Positions 37,201 through 44,769 of a stretch of DNA of 64,000 nucleotides are shown here, in pieces. The notes under the pieces were generated by a model that did not search any database, was not told where the DNA came from, and was given only the letters and a program-made list of their open reading frames with translations. How positions within the stretch are numbered: the stretch's first letter is position 1; each line of letters opens with the position of its first letter. A program made the translations under genes and the position numbers. This stretch comes from Streptomyces griseus (GTDB lineage Bacteria > Actinomycetota > Actinomycetes > Streptomycetales > Streptomycetaceae): assembly GCF_001715295.1 (NCBI RefSeq), contig NZ_MDKB01000002.1, forward strand, positions 1,448,313 through 1,512,312. The letters run 5' to 3'.

Positions 37201-38224
37201 TCTGAAGATCACCTTCCGGATCGTCGACGAACGGCGTCGCAAGGTCGCCGAGGACAAGGACCTGGAGGCGCTGAAGGTCCGGCTGCGCCCCAAGGCCCGC
37301 AAGGCGCTTTCCGAGGCCGCGGCGGCCACCGCCGGGCCCTCGGGCGGGTCCGTCGAGCGTTCGGGCCTCACGGACTGGACGATCGGCACCCTGAACCGGG
37401 TCTTCGAGACCCGGCGGGCCGGCCAGCCCGTGAAGGCCTACCCGGCCCTCGTGGACCAGGGTGAGAGCGTTGCCGTACGGCTCTTCGACACGGAGGCCGA
37501 GCAGCAGCAGGCGATGTGGCGGGGTACCCGGAAGCTGATCCTGCTCAACATCCCGGTCAATCCGGCGAAGTTCGCCTCGGACACGCTCACCAACCAGCAG
37601 AAGCTGGCACTGTCGCGCAATCCGCACGGCTCCGTCCAGGCGCTCTTCGACGACTGCGCGACGGCGGCGGCGGACCGGCTGATCGCCGCGCACGGCGGTC
37701 CGGCGTGGGACGAGGCGTCGTTCCGCGCGCTGTACGAGAAGGTCCGCGCGGACCTGGTGGACCTGACCGTCCGCACGATCGGGCAGGTGCAGCAGATCCT
37801 GGCGGCCTGGCAGGCGTGCGAGCGCCGGCTGAAGGCCACGAACAGCCTGGTCCTGATCAACAACGTCACGGACGTCCGCGATCACCTCGCCCGTCTCGTA
37901 CCGCCCGGATTCGTCACCGCGACCGGACTGCGCAGGCTGCCCGACCTGATGCGCTATCTGGTCGCGGAGGACCGCCGTCTCCAGCAGATGCCGACGAACG
38001 TCCAGCGCGACACCACGCGCATGGAGAAGGTCCACGAGATGCAGGACGAGTACGCCTGGCTGCTGGAGCAGCTGCCGCAGGGGCGGCCCGTCCCGCAGGA
38101 GGTGCTGGACATCCGGTGGATGATCGAGGAGCTCCGGGTGAGCTACTTCGCCCACGCCCTGGGGACGGCACAGCCGGTCTCGGACAAGCGGATCGTGAAG
38201 GCGATCGACGCGGCCGCACCGTGA
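34277..38224 (+). CDS. hrpA: ATP-dependent RNA helicase HrpA
   Basis: A 1315-aa DEAH-box helicase, the length of E. coli HrpA. Motif I GETGSGKTTQIPK (about 95), motif II IIIDEAHERS (about 193), SATID, and motif VI QRKGRCGR are all present. The helicase-associated and OB-fold regions follow, then a long C-terminal domain specific to bacterial HrpA. It is implicated in rescue of stalled ribosomes and RNA remodelling. ATG 34277 follows a weak ribosome-binding site. It is monocistronic, with tRNA-Asp downstream. Confidence 0.95.
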   Translation: MSTSFADLQTTLGQLSLRDAQRLGRRLEGTRRIRKPEARQSVLDEIAAEAGKAAERLAGRAGRMPALSYPEQLPVSQKKDEILEAIRDHQVVIVAGETGSGKTTQIPKICMELGRGVRGMIGHTQPRRIAARTVAERIAEELDTPLGEAVGWKVRFTDQVNPDATFVKLMTDGILLAEIQTDRELLAYDTIIIDEAHERSLNIDFLLGYLARLLPRRPDLKVVITSATIDPGRFARHFGEAPVVEVSGRTYPVEVRYRPLLEEDSEDSDRDQITAICEAVDELGSEGPGDVLVFLSGEREIRDTADALNKRGLRNTEVLPLYARLSHAEQHRVFQRHTGRRIVLATNVAETSLTVPGIKYVIDPGTARISRYSHRTKVQRLPIERISQASANQRKGRCGRTSDGICIRLYSEDDFLTRPEFTDPEILRTNLASVILQMTAAGLGDIEKFPFIDPPDHRNIRDGIQLLQELGALETAEKTPQEGKRAQRLTPLGRKLSQLPVDPRLARMVVEADRNGCVREVMVIAAALSIQDPRERPAEKQTQADQHHARFKDETSDFLAFLNLWRYVREQQKERGSSSFRRMCKQEYLNFLRIREWQDIYAQLRTVAKQMGMHLEDSSADLAAPEQSVHTSLLAGLLSHIGLKDTEKNEYLGARSAKFAIFPGSALFKKQPRFVMSAELVETSRLWARVNAKVEPEWIEPLAQHLLKRTYSEPHWEKDQAAVMAYERVTLYGVPIVAQRKINFGRIDPEASRDLFIRNALVEGDWRTPHQFFHDNRKLLGEVEELEHRARRRDILVDDETLFDFYDQRIPEHIVSGAHFDSWWKHKRRDEPDALDFERSMLINEKAGAVTKDDYPDSWRQGRLKFRVTYQFEPGADADGVTVHIPLQVLNQVTTEGFDWQIPGLREEVVTELIRSLPKPIRRHYVPAPNYAAKFLDRAVPLQEPLPFTLARELQRMVGVPVTAEDFDLSRVPDHLKITFRIVDERRRKVAEDKDLEALKVRLRPKARKALSEAAAATAGPSGGSVERSGLTDWTIGTLNRVFETRRAGQPVKAYPALVDQGESVAVRLFDTEAEQQQAMWRGTRKLILLNIPVNPAKFASDTLTNQQKLALSRNPHGSVQALFDDCATAAADRLIAAHGGPAWDEASFRALYEKVRADLVDLTVRTIGQVQQILAAWQACERRLKATNSLVLINNVTDVRDHLARLVPPGFVTATGLRRLPDLMRYLVAEDRRLQQMPTNVQRDTTRMEKVHEMQDEYAWLLEQLPQGRPVPQEVLDIRWMIEELRVSYFAHALGTAQPVSDKRIVKAIDAAAP

Positions 38225-38359
38225 TCCGGCCCGGCGGCACCCCTCCTCGGAGCCGGCGTGCGACGGTTCTCCGTACGGCCGCCGTACGGGGAACCGGGCC
38301 ACCGCAGGGCTGTTGCCGGACCTCCGCGGGGCTGTAGCGCTCCCGCCACCCAGAGTGAG

Positions 38360-38390
38360 TTCGACCTGGCCCTCGCACCTCCTGTACAGT
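38360..38390 (+). promoter_or_regulatory. Candidate promoter for tRNA-Asp copy 2
   Basis: TTCGAC (38360-38365) and TACAGT (38385-38390), spacer 19 bp, end 39 bp before the tRNA. Confidence 0.5.
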
Positions 38391-38429
38391 CTGTCTTCGC
38401 AGCCAGCCGCAAGGCAGCAGCGAAAACCT

Positions 38430-38504
38430 GGTCCTGTGGAGCAGTTTGGAGTGCTCGCCACCCTGTCAAGGTGGAGGCCGCGGGTTCAAATCCCGTCAGG
38501 ACCG
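38430..38504 (+). tRNA. tRNA-Asp (GTC), copy 2
   Basis: The 75-nt sequence is identical to the tRNA-Asp at 31530-31604, with different flanks and its own terminator. Monocistronic. Confidence 0.95.
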
Positions 38505-38510
38505 CAGTAG

Positions 38511-38545
38511 ACGAAAGCCCGGATCCCCTGGATCCGGGCTTTCGT
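38511..38545 (+). terminator. Terminator of tRNA-Asp copy 2
   Basis: A perfect 16-bp stem, ACGAAAGCCCGGATCC (38511-38526) with its complement at 38530-38545, loop of 3 nt, starting six bases after the tRNA. Confidence 0.88.
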
Positions 38546-38641
38546 GCGTCTTGACGGCCGGATCCGACACGGGTAACCCGTAGGACAGAGGCCGCCCTGG
38601 TTCCGGTGCGGGACGGCCGGGTCCTCCGGGAGGTCGCCCGC

Positions 38642-39013
38642 ATGCCTGCACCCACGGCACGGCACAAGACCCGCGCGCTGCTGCGCGCCCACCTGGCGGC
38701 CGCGTCCGGCTACCGCCACCTCACCCGCAACTGCCCGGTCTGCCATCGCCTCCAGGCGCTCGCCATGGAGCCCCTGACGCCCCCTCAGCCGCCGTACGTG
38801 CACTCCGGGCCGCGCAACGCGCCGGACCCGCCTTCGGCCCCCTGGACGCCCGTCGGTGCGGCGGAAGGACCGGCCGAGGCGACCGCCCGCCCACCCCGCG
38901 CCACCGCCGAGGGCGGGGACGAGCCCCCACGGGGGCACGAGGACCGGAAAGGGGACCGGAACGACCACCCCGCCCCCCGCCCGCCCGGCGGCCGAAGCCC
39001 CTCCACGACATGA
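38642..39013 (+). CDS. DUF6274-like small protein
   Basis: A 123-aa protein from ATG 38642. The N-terminal 50 residues are the conserved part: RHKTRALLRAHLAAASGYRH, then NCPVCHRLQALAME, a short helical segment with a CxxC-like pair that might bind zinc. The remainder is disordered, Pro/Gly/Arg-rich. It looks like the DUF6274 family that I recall beside bldC in Streptomyces. Function unknown. It converges on bldC. Confidence 0.65.
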   Translation: MPAPTARHKTRALLRAHLAAASGYRHLTRNCPVCHRLQALAMEPLTPPQPPYVHSGPRNAPDPPSAPWTPVGAAEGPAEATARPPRATAEGGDEPPRGHEDRKGDRNDHPAPRPPGGRSPSTT

Positions 39014-39430
39014 CGGACAGCCGCAGTCGTACGCCTCCGAGGGGTGGAAGGCTCAGGGAGGAGGGGTCCCGCCGGTGTGACGGGAGTCACCGAATTGGTT
39101 TTGCCAGGGGGGCACTTTACGCACTTCCTACAACGGGCGAATTTAATATGTGCAATTGCACTCCTTCGGGAGCACATCCCGGACCGTTCCCACCGAGCCC
39201 TCCCACGCCGCCGGGCCCCGGACGAACAGCCCCGAACAGGCACGCCCACACCCGCACACGGGCCGCCGGGAAACCGACCCGTCGGCCTGTTGTCGGCCCG
39301 TCGGAGCACCGGGGGCCGGCTACGGAACGGCAACGCGGCGGGCACCGGCCCACGCGGCGGCAGACAGCCTCCGGAAGGGGAGCCGGACCCGAGCGGGCGC
39401 CGGACATCCACGAGGGGAGGCCCTGGGGCA
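39014..39430. other. Intergenic region with an AT-rich island
   Basis: Between the DUF6274-like gene and the bldC terminator. Bases 39090-39165 are markedly AT-rich for this genome and include GAATTTAATATG and the perfect palindrome GTGCAATTGCAC (39150-39161). This looks like a promoter or operator without an assigned gene; an unannotated small RNA is possible. Confidence 0.45.
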
Positions 39431-39471
39431 CAAAAAAGATCGCGCTGGACCCGGCGGAGTCCAGCGCGATC
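39431..39471 (-). terminator. Intrinsic terminator of bldC
   Basis: On the minus strand a 13-bp perfect stem (GATCGCGCTGGAC, plus-strand 39438-39450, paired with 39459-39471; 8-nt loop) is followed by six consecutive T residues (39432-39437 complement). A classical U-tract terminator is unusual in Streptomyces. Confidence 0.92.
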
Positions 39472-39601
39472 GAACGACGCACCCGTGAGTCACAGGTATG
39501 ACGCCCGTTGGGGCGGGCGTCCGTCATGTGGAGCTATGAGTGGGTACCGGGGGCTGGGGGGCCCTTCGGCAGCCCTGTGATGCTGCGGCGACAGGGGTGT
39601 G

Positions 39602-39808
39602 TCAGGCCTCGCTGCGCTGCTGCGGAATACCCGCAAGCAGTGCGCGGACCTCTGCCTCGCGGTACCGGCGATGCCCACCGAGCGTGCGGATGGACGTGAG
39701 CTTGCCAGCCTTGGCCCAACGGGTGACCGTCTTCGGGTCCACGCGGAACATCGTGGCAACCTCAGCCGGGGTCAGCAGCGGCTCGGCATCAGGGGTGCGA
39801 GCGGTCAT
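39602..39808 (-). CDS. bldC: Developmental regulator BldC
   Basis: 68 aa, the exact length of BldC. It is a free-standing MerR-like winged helix: LLTPAEVATMFRVDPKTVTR, then WAKAGKLTSIRTLGGHRRYR (wing with HRRY). BldC binds direct repeats cooperatively and holds back entry into sporulation. ATG 39808 follows a GAGG-type site in GAGGAGGCC. It is monocistronic, with a strong terminator behind and a hairpin in its leader. Confidence 0.97.
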   Translation of the reverse strand: MTARTPDAEPLLTPAEVATMFRVDPKTVTRWAKAGKLTSIRTLGGHRRYREAEVRALLAGIPQQRSEA

Positions 39809-39824
39809 GAGCGGCCTCCTCGGG

Positions 39825-39846
39825 AGAACCGAACCTTCTCGGTTCT
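39825..39846 (-). promoter_or_regulatory. Leader hairpin just before the bldC ribosome-binding site
   Basis: AGAACCGA and TCGGTTCT (plus strand 39825-39832 and 39839-39846) form an 8-bp stem with a 6-nt loop ending about 6 bp before the ribosome-binding site of bldC. It could modulate translation or be a DNA operator. Confidence 0.5.
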
Positions 39847-40683
39847 TTCCTCTAAATTCTGCACCTTGACCCGCGTTGCCCGAAATGACGGACGCGGGCC
39901 GAGTCGGTTATAGGACGAACGGCTTGTCCTCGGCACTACAACTACACCATCCGTCCAGCCACGTCGGCCAAACCGATGGAATTGCCCTCCCAGGTGTTCA
40001 TCAGCGACGGAAGCCGATGGACCATGCCATAGCGGACAGTCACGCTCCAGTGACGATCAGTCACAGAGCGATCAGGAGTCGTCAGAAGTCGTCAGACCCC
40101 CCATAGCGTGCAATGCTGAGCATTCCACCCATAGTTGGGCGGACAGAGTCTCCCCAGGACCCCTTGTCCTATTTTGGCATGAGGAGTAGGGAAGGACGCA
40201 AGGGCCCCGTTAGTGCTATCCATCACGCTTGAGGCAAAGGCCCGGTTCGGGACGTAGGTCCCGAACTCCGCCGGTCCACCTCCGGCCCCACCTGTTACAC
40301 GCGTCACACAGGGCGTTCGGTTCACTGACCGTCAGTTCCCCTCAGGACATCTCCGTTCACCTCCACCCGAGCCTTCCGCCGCCCCGCGGGTTCTCCCGGG
40401 GCCCTCCCCCCGGGGGACCGAAACCCGCCGGGAGCTCTCGGCGCCCTGGATGCCGGACACCGTGCAGGATGTCTCTTCCCTCCCGATCGCCTGTCTATGC
40501 GACGGTTACGGGCACTTCACACTGCTTTCCCGCCGGAACCCGTCCCCGATGTCCCCGGGGACCGGCACGCGGCTCGGACACGGTGCACCTCAGACGCAGG
40601 AACCTCCGTGTCCCGACTCCCGGGGACGCCCAGCCACCGCGGCGAGGGGCGTGGCCGTCGCCGCGCGCCCGCCGGGGACGCCC
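39847..40683. other. Long upstream region of bldC
   Basis: No gene is accepted in these 837 bp. Visible elements are a minus-strand -10 candidate TATAAC (39907-39912); two adjacent copies of AGTCGTCAGA (40077-40096), preceded by several GTCAC/GTGAC half-sites (40037-40066); and a 9-bp perfect hairpin GTTCGGGAC-GTAG-GTCCCGAAC (40245-40266). Composition is less GC-rich than the flanks, as expected for a regulatory region. Confidence 0.5.
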
Positions 40684-41529
40684 TCAGTTGGCCGACTGCC
40701 GGTCCCGTACGGCCCGCCACCGCTCGGCGAGACGCCCGTACGCCACCCCCGCCGCGTCGGTGTCCCCGGACCGAAGTGCCGTGATGCCCTCGGCGACGTC
40801 CGCCGCCGAGCGGTCCCCCGCCAGCTGGTCGCCGGACAGCGCGTACACCAGGCCGCCGTAGTCCAGCTCGACCATGGCGTGCGGATGGAACTCCTCCAGC
40901 CAGCGCCCCACGTCCACCAGCCCCTCCGCGAGGGGCCCCTCGTCGACCGTCTCCCGCAGCGTCTTGAGCGCCCGCGCCAGCCGGCGCCGCGCCTGCACCA
41001 TCGGCGTGCGGTAGCGCAGCAGGGGGCGGACCCCCTCCCCGTCCCGCGCCACGTACTCGCGCTCCTCGTCGTCGAACAGGACGAACCAGCGGACCGGGAC
41101 GTGCCACACCGTGGTCCGGATCCAGGGACGGGCGTCCGGGTTCCGCTCCGCCCAGCGCTCGTAGTCCGCGGCCGCCTGACCCCGCACCACCGGCGGGAGC
41201 ACCGCGTCCAGCACAGTGGCCGGAAACAGACCCCCCAGTTCGTCCAGCGCCATCCAGCCCCGCATCCGCGTCCGCCAGGGGCAGACGCACACGACCCCGT
41301 CCACGTCCGCGACGAAGGCGTCCCCGCTCTCGTGCACGGGCACGCCCACGGGCGGAGTGGGCACCAAGTCGGCCAGTGACCGCCGCAGTTCGTCCTGGGC
41401 GGTAGGCAGGTCGGTCCGCCGGGCGTAGCGCGCCCAGTGGGCGCGCTCGGGCTCGGGGAAGGCCGCGAGCGGCTCGTACACCCGCAGGTAGGACGCGTAA
41501 GGGACAACCACAGAGGACACCACCGGCAT
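40684..41529 (-). CDS. Conserved hypothetical protein, Streptomyces type
   Basis: A 281-aa soluble protein without signal or membrane segments. It is Trp/Arg-rich with ordered-looking motifs: VVPYASYLRVYEPLAAFPE at the N-terminus, DGVVCVCPWRTRMRGWMALD, and WHVPVRWFVLFDDEEREY. It resembles a genus-conserved family (possibly DUF8083) with no known function. ATG 41529. It is divergent from vdh; a shared promoter region lies between them. Confidence 0.7.
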   Translation of the reverse strand: MPVVSSVVVPYASYLRVYEPLAAFPEPERAHWARYARRTDLPTAQDELRRSLADLVPTPPVGVPVHESGDAFVADVDGVVCVCPWRTRMRGWMALDELGGLFPATVLDAVLPPVVRGQAAADYERWAERNPDARPWIRTTVWHVPVRWFVLFDDEEREYVARDGEGVRPLLRYRTPMVQARRRLARALKTLRETVDEGPLAEGLVDVGRWLEEFHPHAMVELDYGGLVYALSGDQLAGDRSAADVAEGITALRSGDTDAAGVAYGRLAERWRAVRDRQSAN

Positions 41530-41589
41530 GCGGCAGATCGTGCCACGCCTGTACTCCGCAGGGGGGTGATCCCGGGCACTCCGAGGGAT

Positions 41590-41603
41590 CTACGGGCCCG
41601 TAG
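41590..41603. promoter_or_regulatory. Palindromic operator in the vdh promoter
   Basis: CTACGGGCCCGTAG is a perfect 14-bp palindrome five bases before a -10-like TACAGT (41608-41613), so it falls in the spacer of a probable vdh promoter. Confidence 0.5.
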
Positions 41604-41623
41604 GACTTACAGTCTTGCCCAGT

Positions 41624-41648
41624 CGGACCGGCCGTGCCGGCCGGTCCG
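41624..41648 (+). promoter_or_regulatory. Leader hairpin of vdh
   Basis: CGGACCGGCC (41624-41633) pairs perfectly with GGCCGGTCCG (41639-41648) across a 5-nt loop. It would form at the very 5' end of the vdh transcript, suggesting attenuation or mRNA stabilisation. Confidence 0.5.
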
Positions 41649-41705
41649 AGGCCCTCCCCACCTTCAGGAGGGTCTTCCGCCGCTTCGTACTTGGGAGTCA
41701 CCACA

Positions 41706-42797
41706 GTGACCGATGTGACCGGCGTGCCTGGCGATGTACTGCGAACCCTGTTCCACTCGGATCAGGGGGGTCACGAGCAGGTCGTGATCTGCCAGGACCG
41801 TGCCACCGGCCTCAAGGCCGTCATCGCCCTCCACTCCACCGCCCTGGGCCCCGCCCTCGGCGGCACCCGCTTCTACCCCTACGCCACCGAGGCCGAGGCC
41901 GTCGAGGACGCGCTGAACCTGTCGCGCGGCATGTCCTACAAGAACGCCCTGGCCGGCCTCGACCACGGCGGTGGCAAGGCCGTGATCATCGGCGACCCCG
42001 CGCTCATCAAGACGGACGAACTGCTGCTCGCCTACGGCCGGTTCGTGGCCTCGCTCGGCGGACGCTACGTGACCGCCTGTGACGTCGGCACCTATGTCGC
42101 CGACATGGACGTCGTCGCCCGGGAGTGCCGCTGGACCACCGGCCGCTCGCCCGAGAACGGCGGTGCCGGCGACTCCTCCGTGCTGACCGCCTTCGGTGTC
42201 TTCCAGGGGATGCGCGCCTCCGCCCAGCACCTGTGGGGCGACCCGACCCTGCGAGGCCGCAAGGTCGGTGTCGCCGGCGTCGGCAAGGTGGGCCGCCACC
42301 TGGTCGAGCACCTGCTCAGCGACGGCGCCCACGTCGTGGTGACGGACGTCAGCGAGGAGTCCGTACGCCGGATCACCGAACTGCACCCGGAGGTCGCCGT
42401 CGCCGCGGACACGGACGCGCTGATCCGCACGGAGGGCCTCGACATCTACGCCCCGTGCGCGCTCGGCGGTGCGCTGAACGACACGACGGTCCCCGTACTG
42501 ACCGCGAAGGTGGTGTGCGGCGCGGCCAACAACCAGCTCGCCCACCCCGGTGTGGAGAAGGACCTTGCCGACCGCTCGGTCCTGTACGCACCGGACTACG
42601 TGGTGAACGCCGGTGGCGTGATCCAGGTCGCGGACGAGCTCCACGGTTTCGACTTCGACCGGTGCCGCGCCAAGGCCGCGAGGATCTTCGACACCACGCT
42701 GGCCATATTCGCACGTGCGAAGGCCGACGGTATCCCGCCGGCCGCCGCCGCGGACCGGATCGCCGAACAGCGGATGGCCGAGGCCCGCGGCCGCTGA
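41706..42797 (+). CDS. vdh: Valine (leucine) dehydrogenase
   Basis: A 363-aa NAD-dependent oxidative deaminase of branched-chain amino acids, producing 2-oxoacids that feed acyl-CoA precursors for polyketides and fatty acids. Motifs seen: [12 protein letters not shown], the catalytic Lys in [25 protein letters not shown], and the NAD-binding [17 protein letters not shown]. It agrees closely with the Streptomyces Vdh sequence as remembered. GTG 41706 gives [12 protein letters not shown]. In S. coelicolor vdh is repressed by ammonium and induced by valine; the palindrome and hairpin upstream are candidate control sites. Confidence 0.95.
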   Translation: MTDVTGVPGDVLRTLFHSDQGGHEQVVICQDRATGLKAVIALHSTALGPALGGTRFYPYATEAEAVEDALNLSRGMSYKNALAGLDHGGGKAVIIGDPALIKTDELLLAYGRFVASLGGRYVTACDVGTYVADMDVVARECRWTTGRSPENGGAGDSSVLTAFGVFQGMRASAQHLWGDPTLRGRKVGVAGVGKVGRHLVEHLLSDGAHVVVTDVSEESVRRITELHPEVAVAADTDALIRTEGLDIYAPCALGGALNDTTVPVLTAKVVCGAANNQLAHPGVEKDLADRSVLYAPDYVVNAGGVIQVADELHGFDFDRCRAKAARIFDTTLAIFARAKADGIPPAAAADRIAEQRMAEARGR

Positions 42798-42842
42798 GGC
42801 GTCACCGCCGACGGATCCCCCGCGGGACACCACCGGTCCGGG

Positions 42843-42949
42843 CGCCGGTCACCGGGCCGTCGCCCGGGCCGGGCCCGGACCGGTGACCGGCACGCCCCCG
42901 GCTCCCCACGCCCGCCCGGCCCCACCCCGCCGGACGGGCGTGGGGAGCC
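42843..42949 (+). terminator. Two consecutive terminator hairpins after vdh
   Basis: The first is GCCGGTCACCGG (42843-42854) with CCGGTGACCGGC (42879-42890). The second is GGCTCCCCACGCCCG (42900-42914) with its complement at 42935-42949. Both are perfect. Between 42950 and 43243 no gene is seen. Confidence 0.82.
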
Positions 42950-43243
42950 GGGACGGAGGCCTGGGAGGGTCCGTCGAGGGCCGGGAGCGCGAGGGGAGAC
43001 AAGACTCACTCCGGTCGGCGGGTCGGCCGCCGGCAAGAGGTTAAACTCGCTGTTGACCAGCGAGGACGGGCTCCTCCACGGTCCTGCGGCAAGGCACGTG
43101 ATGCGGGCGGCGTACCGTATGGCCGAGGAAGCAGGTACCGTTAAAGCCACGGGCGCGGTCTCTCAGCCGAGAGTCCGTCCCGAAACATGAACGCGTGTCA
43201 AGACTCTGGGGCCGTCGAGCCCCGTCACCGAGGGGGTCGAGCC

Positions 43244-43501
43244 ATGGGGCGCGGCCGGGCAAAGGCCAAGCAGACCAAGGTCGCCCGCCAGCTGAAGTAC
43301 AGCAGCGGCGGGACTGACCTGTCGCGTCTGGCCAATGAGCTGGGCGCATCGCCTTCGAGTCAGCCACCGAACGCTGAGCCGTTCGAGGACGACGACGAGG
43401 AAGATGACCCGTACGCACAGTACGCGGATCTGTACAACGACGACGAGGACGCGGACGAGGACGGCCGGTCCGGTCCGTCGTCACAGCGCCGCGGCGCTTG
43501 A
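43244..43501 (+). CDS. DUF3073 protein
   Basis: An 85-aa protein starting MGRGRAKAKQTKVARQLKYS, the invariant N-terminus of the actinobacterial DUF3073 family, with a basic N-terminal half and an extremely acidic Asp/Glu tail (FEDDDEEDDPYAQYADLYND). Such charge separation suggests nucleic acid or ribosome association, but the role is unknown. AGGGGG lies eight bases before ATG 43244. Confidence 0.9.
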   Translation: MGRGRAKAKQTKVARQLKYSSGGTDLSRLANELGASPSSQPPNAEPFEDDDEEDDPYAQYADLYNDDEDADEDGRSGPSSQRRGA

Positions 43502-43518
43502 CCTCGCGCTGACACATC

Positions 43519-43548
43519 AACCCGGTCCGGGCCTGCCCGGACCGGGTT
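43519..43548 (+). terminator. Terminator of the DUF3073 gene
   Basis: AACCCGGTCCGGGC (43519-43532) pairs with GCCCGGACCGGGTT (43535-43548), 17 bp after the stop codon. Confidence 0.85.
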
Positions 43549-43635
43549 CTGTGCTGTCCAGGTCCGGACGGGTGGTGCGGGGCCGCGTCCGCCGGCCCCG
43601 GTAGGTACCGGGCCGACGGACGCGACGTCAGCTCG

Positions 43636-44709
43636 TCACCGGGCGTAGTCGCCGGTCAGGGCGGCGCCCGTGGCGTGGTCACCGCGGTCGGTGATCTCAC
43701 CGGCGACCCAGGAGTCCACCCCCCGGTCGGCCAGCGTCGTCAGCGCCACGTCGACGGAGTCGGCGGGCACGATCGCGATCATGCCGACACCCATGTTGAG
43801 CGTCTTCTCCAGCTCCAGCCGTTCGACCTTCCCGGCCTTGCCGACCAGGTCGAACACGGCACCGGGCGTCCAGGTGGACCGGTCGACGGTGGCGTGCAGC
43901 CCGTCCGGTACGACGCGGGCCAGGTTGTTGGCCAGCCCACCGCCCGTGACGTGACTGAAGCCGTGCACCTCGGTCGTACGCGTCAGGGCCAGGCAGTCGA
44001 GGGAGTAGATCCGCGTGGGCTCGAGAAGCTCCTCCCCGAGCGTCCTGCCGAACTCCTCGACCTGCCGGTCCAGGGACCAGCCGGCCCGGTCGAAGACCAC
44101 ATGGCGCACCAGCGAGTACCCGTTGGAGTGAAGACCGGAGGACGCCATCGCGATCACGGCGTCACCCTTACGGATACGGTCCGGGCCGAGCAGCCGGTCG
44201 GCCTCGACCACGCCCGTACCGGCGCCCGCCACATCGAAGTCGTCCGGGCCGAGCAGGCCCGGGTGCTCCGCCGTCTCGCCGCCGACCAGGGCGCAGCCCG
44301 CCAGGACGCAGCCCTCGGCGATGCCCTTCACGATGGACGCGACGCGCTCGGGGTGCACCTTGCCGACACAGATGTAGTCGGTCATGAAGAGCGGCTCGGC
44401 ACCGCAGACGACCAGGTCGTCGACGACCATGCCCACCAGGTCGTGGCCGATGGTGTCGTACACGCCCATCTGCCGGGCCAGATCGACCTTGGTACCGACA
44501 CCGTCGGTGGCGGAGGCGAGCAGCGGGCGCTCGTAGCGCTTGAGCGCCGAGGCGTCGAAGAGGCCGGCGAAGCCGCCCAGGCCGCCGAGGCCCGCGACCT
44601 CGGGGCGCTGCGTCTTCTTCACCCACTCCTTCATCAGCTCGACGGCGCGGTCACCGGCTTCGATGTCGACGCCCGCCGCCGCGTAGGAAGCACCTGTTGT
44701 CTCAGACAT
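43636..44709 (-). CDS. purM: Phosphoribosylformylglycinamidine cyclo-ligase
   Basis: A 357-aa AIR synthetase, step five of purine synthesis, closing the imidazole ring with ATP. Motifs: SYAAAGVDIEAGDRAVELM at the N-terminus, ATDGVGTKVDLAR, MVVDDLVVCGAEPLFMTDYI and the ATP-site GGGLANNLARV. Length and sequence are ordinary. It lies 60 bp downstream of purF in the same direction, so cotranscription is expected. Confidence 0.96.
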   Translation of the reverse strand: MSETTGASYAAAGVDIEAGDRAVELMKEWVKKTQRPEVAGLGGLGGFAGLFDASALKRYERPLLASATDGVGTKVDLARQMGVYDTIGHDLVGMVVDDLVVCGAEPLFMTDYICVGKVHPERVASIVKGIAEGCVLAGCALVGGETAEHPGLLGPDDFDVAGAGTGVVEADRLLGPDRIRKGDAVIAMASSGLHSNGYSLVRHVVFDRAGWSLDRQVEEFGRTLGEELLEPTRIYSLDCLALTRTTEVHGFSHVTGGGLANNLARVVPDGLHATVDRSTWTPGAVFDLVGKAGKVERLELEKTLNMGVGMIAIVPADSVDVALTTLADRGVDSWVAGEITDRGDHATGAALTGDYAR

Positions 44710-44769
44710 TGCCCGGGATCTTTCGTGTGGGAGTACGGGGCTGGTGGGGACGGAGCCGGCCGGTCCGCG

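Noticed and set aside
31530-38504. Two identical tRNA-Asp genes as att sites bounding an integrated element
   Set aside because: Both are complete tRNAs with their own promoter and terminator, and the 7 kb between them holds only core genes (redox pair, hrpA) without integrase.
40092-40325. 77-codon ORF on the minus strand upstream of bldC
   Set aside because: It overlaps the hairpin and repeat-containing promoter region, has no ribosome-binding site and matches no family I know. It is kept as regulatory DNA.
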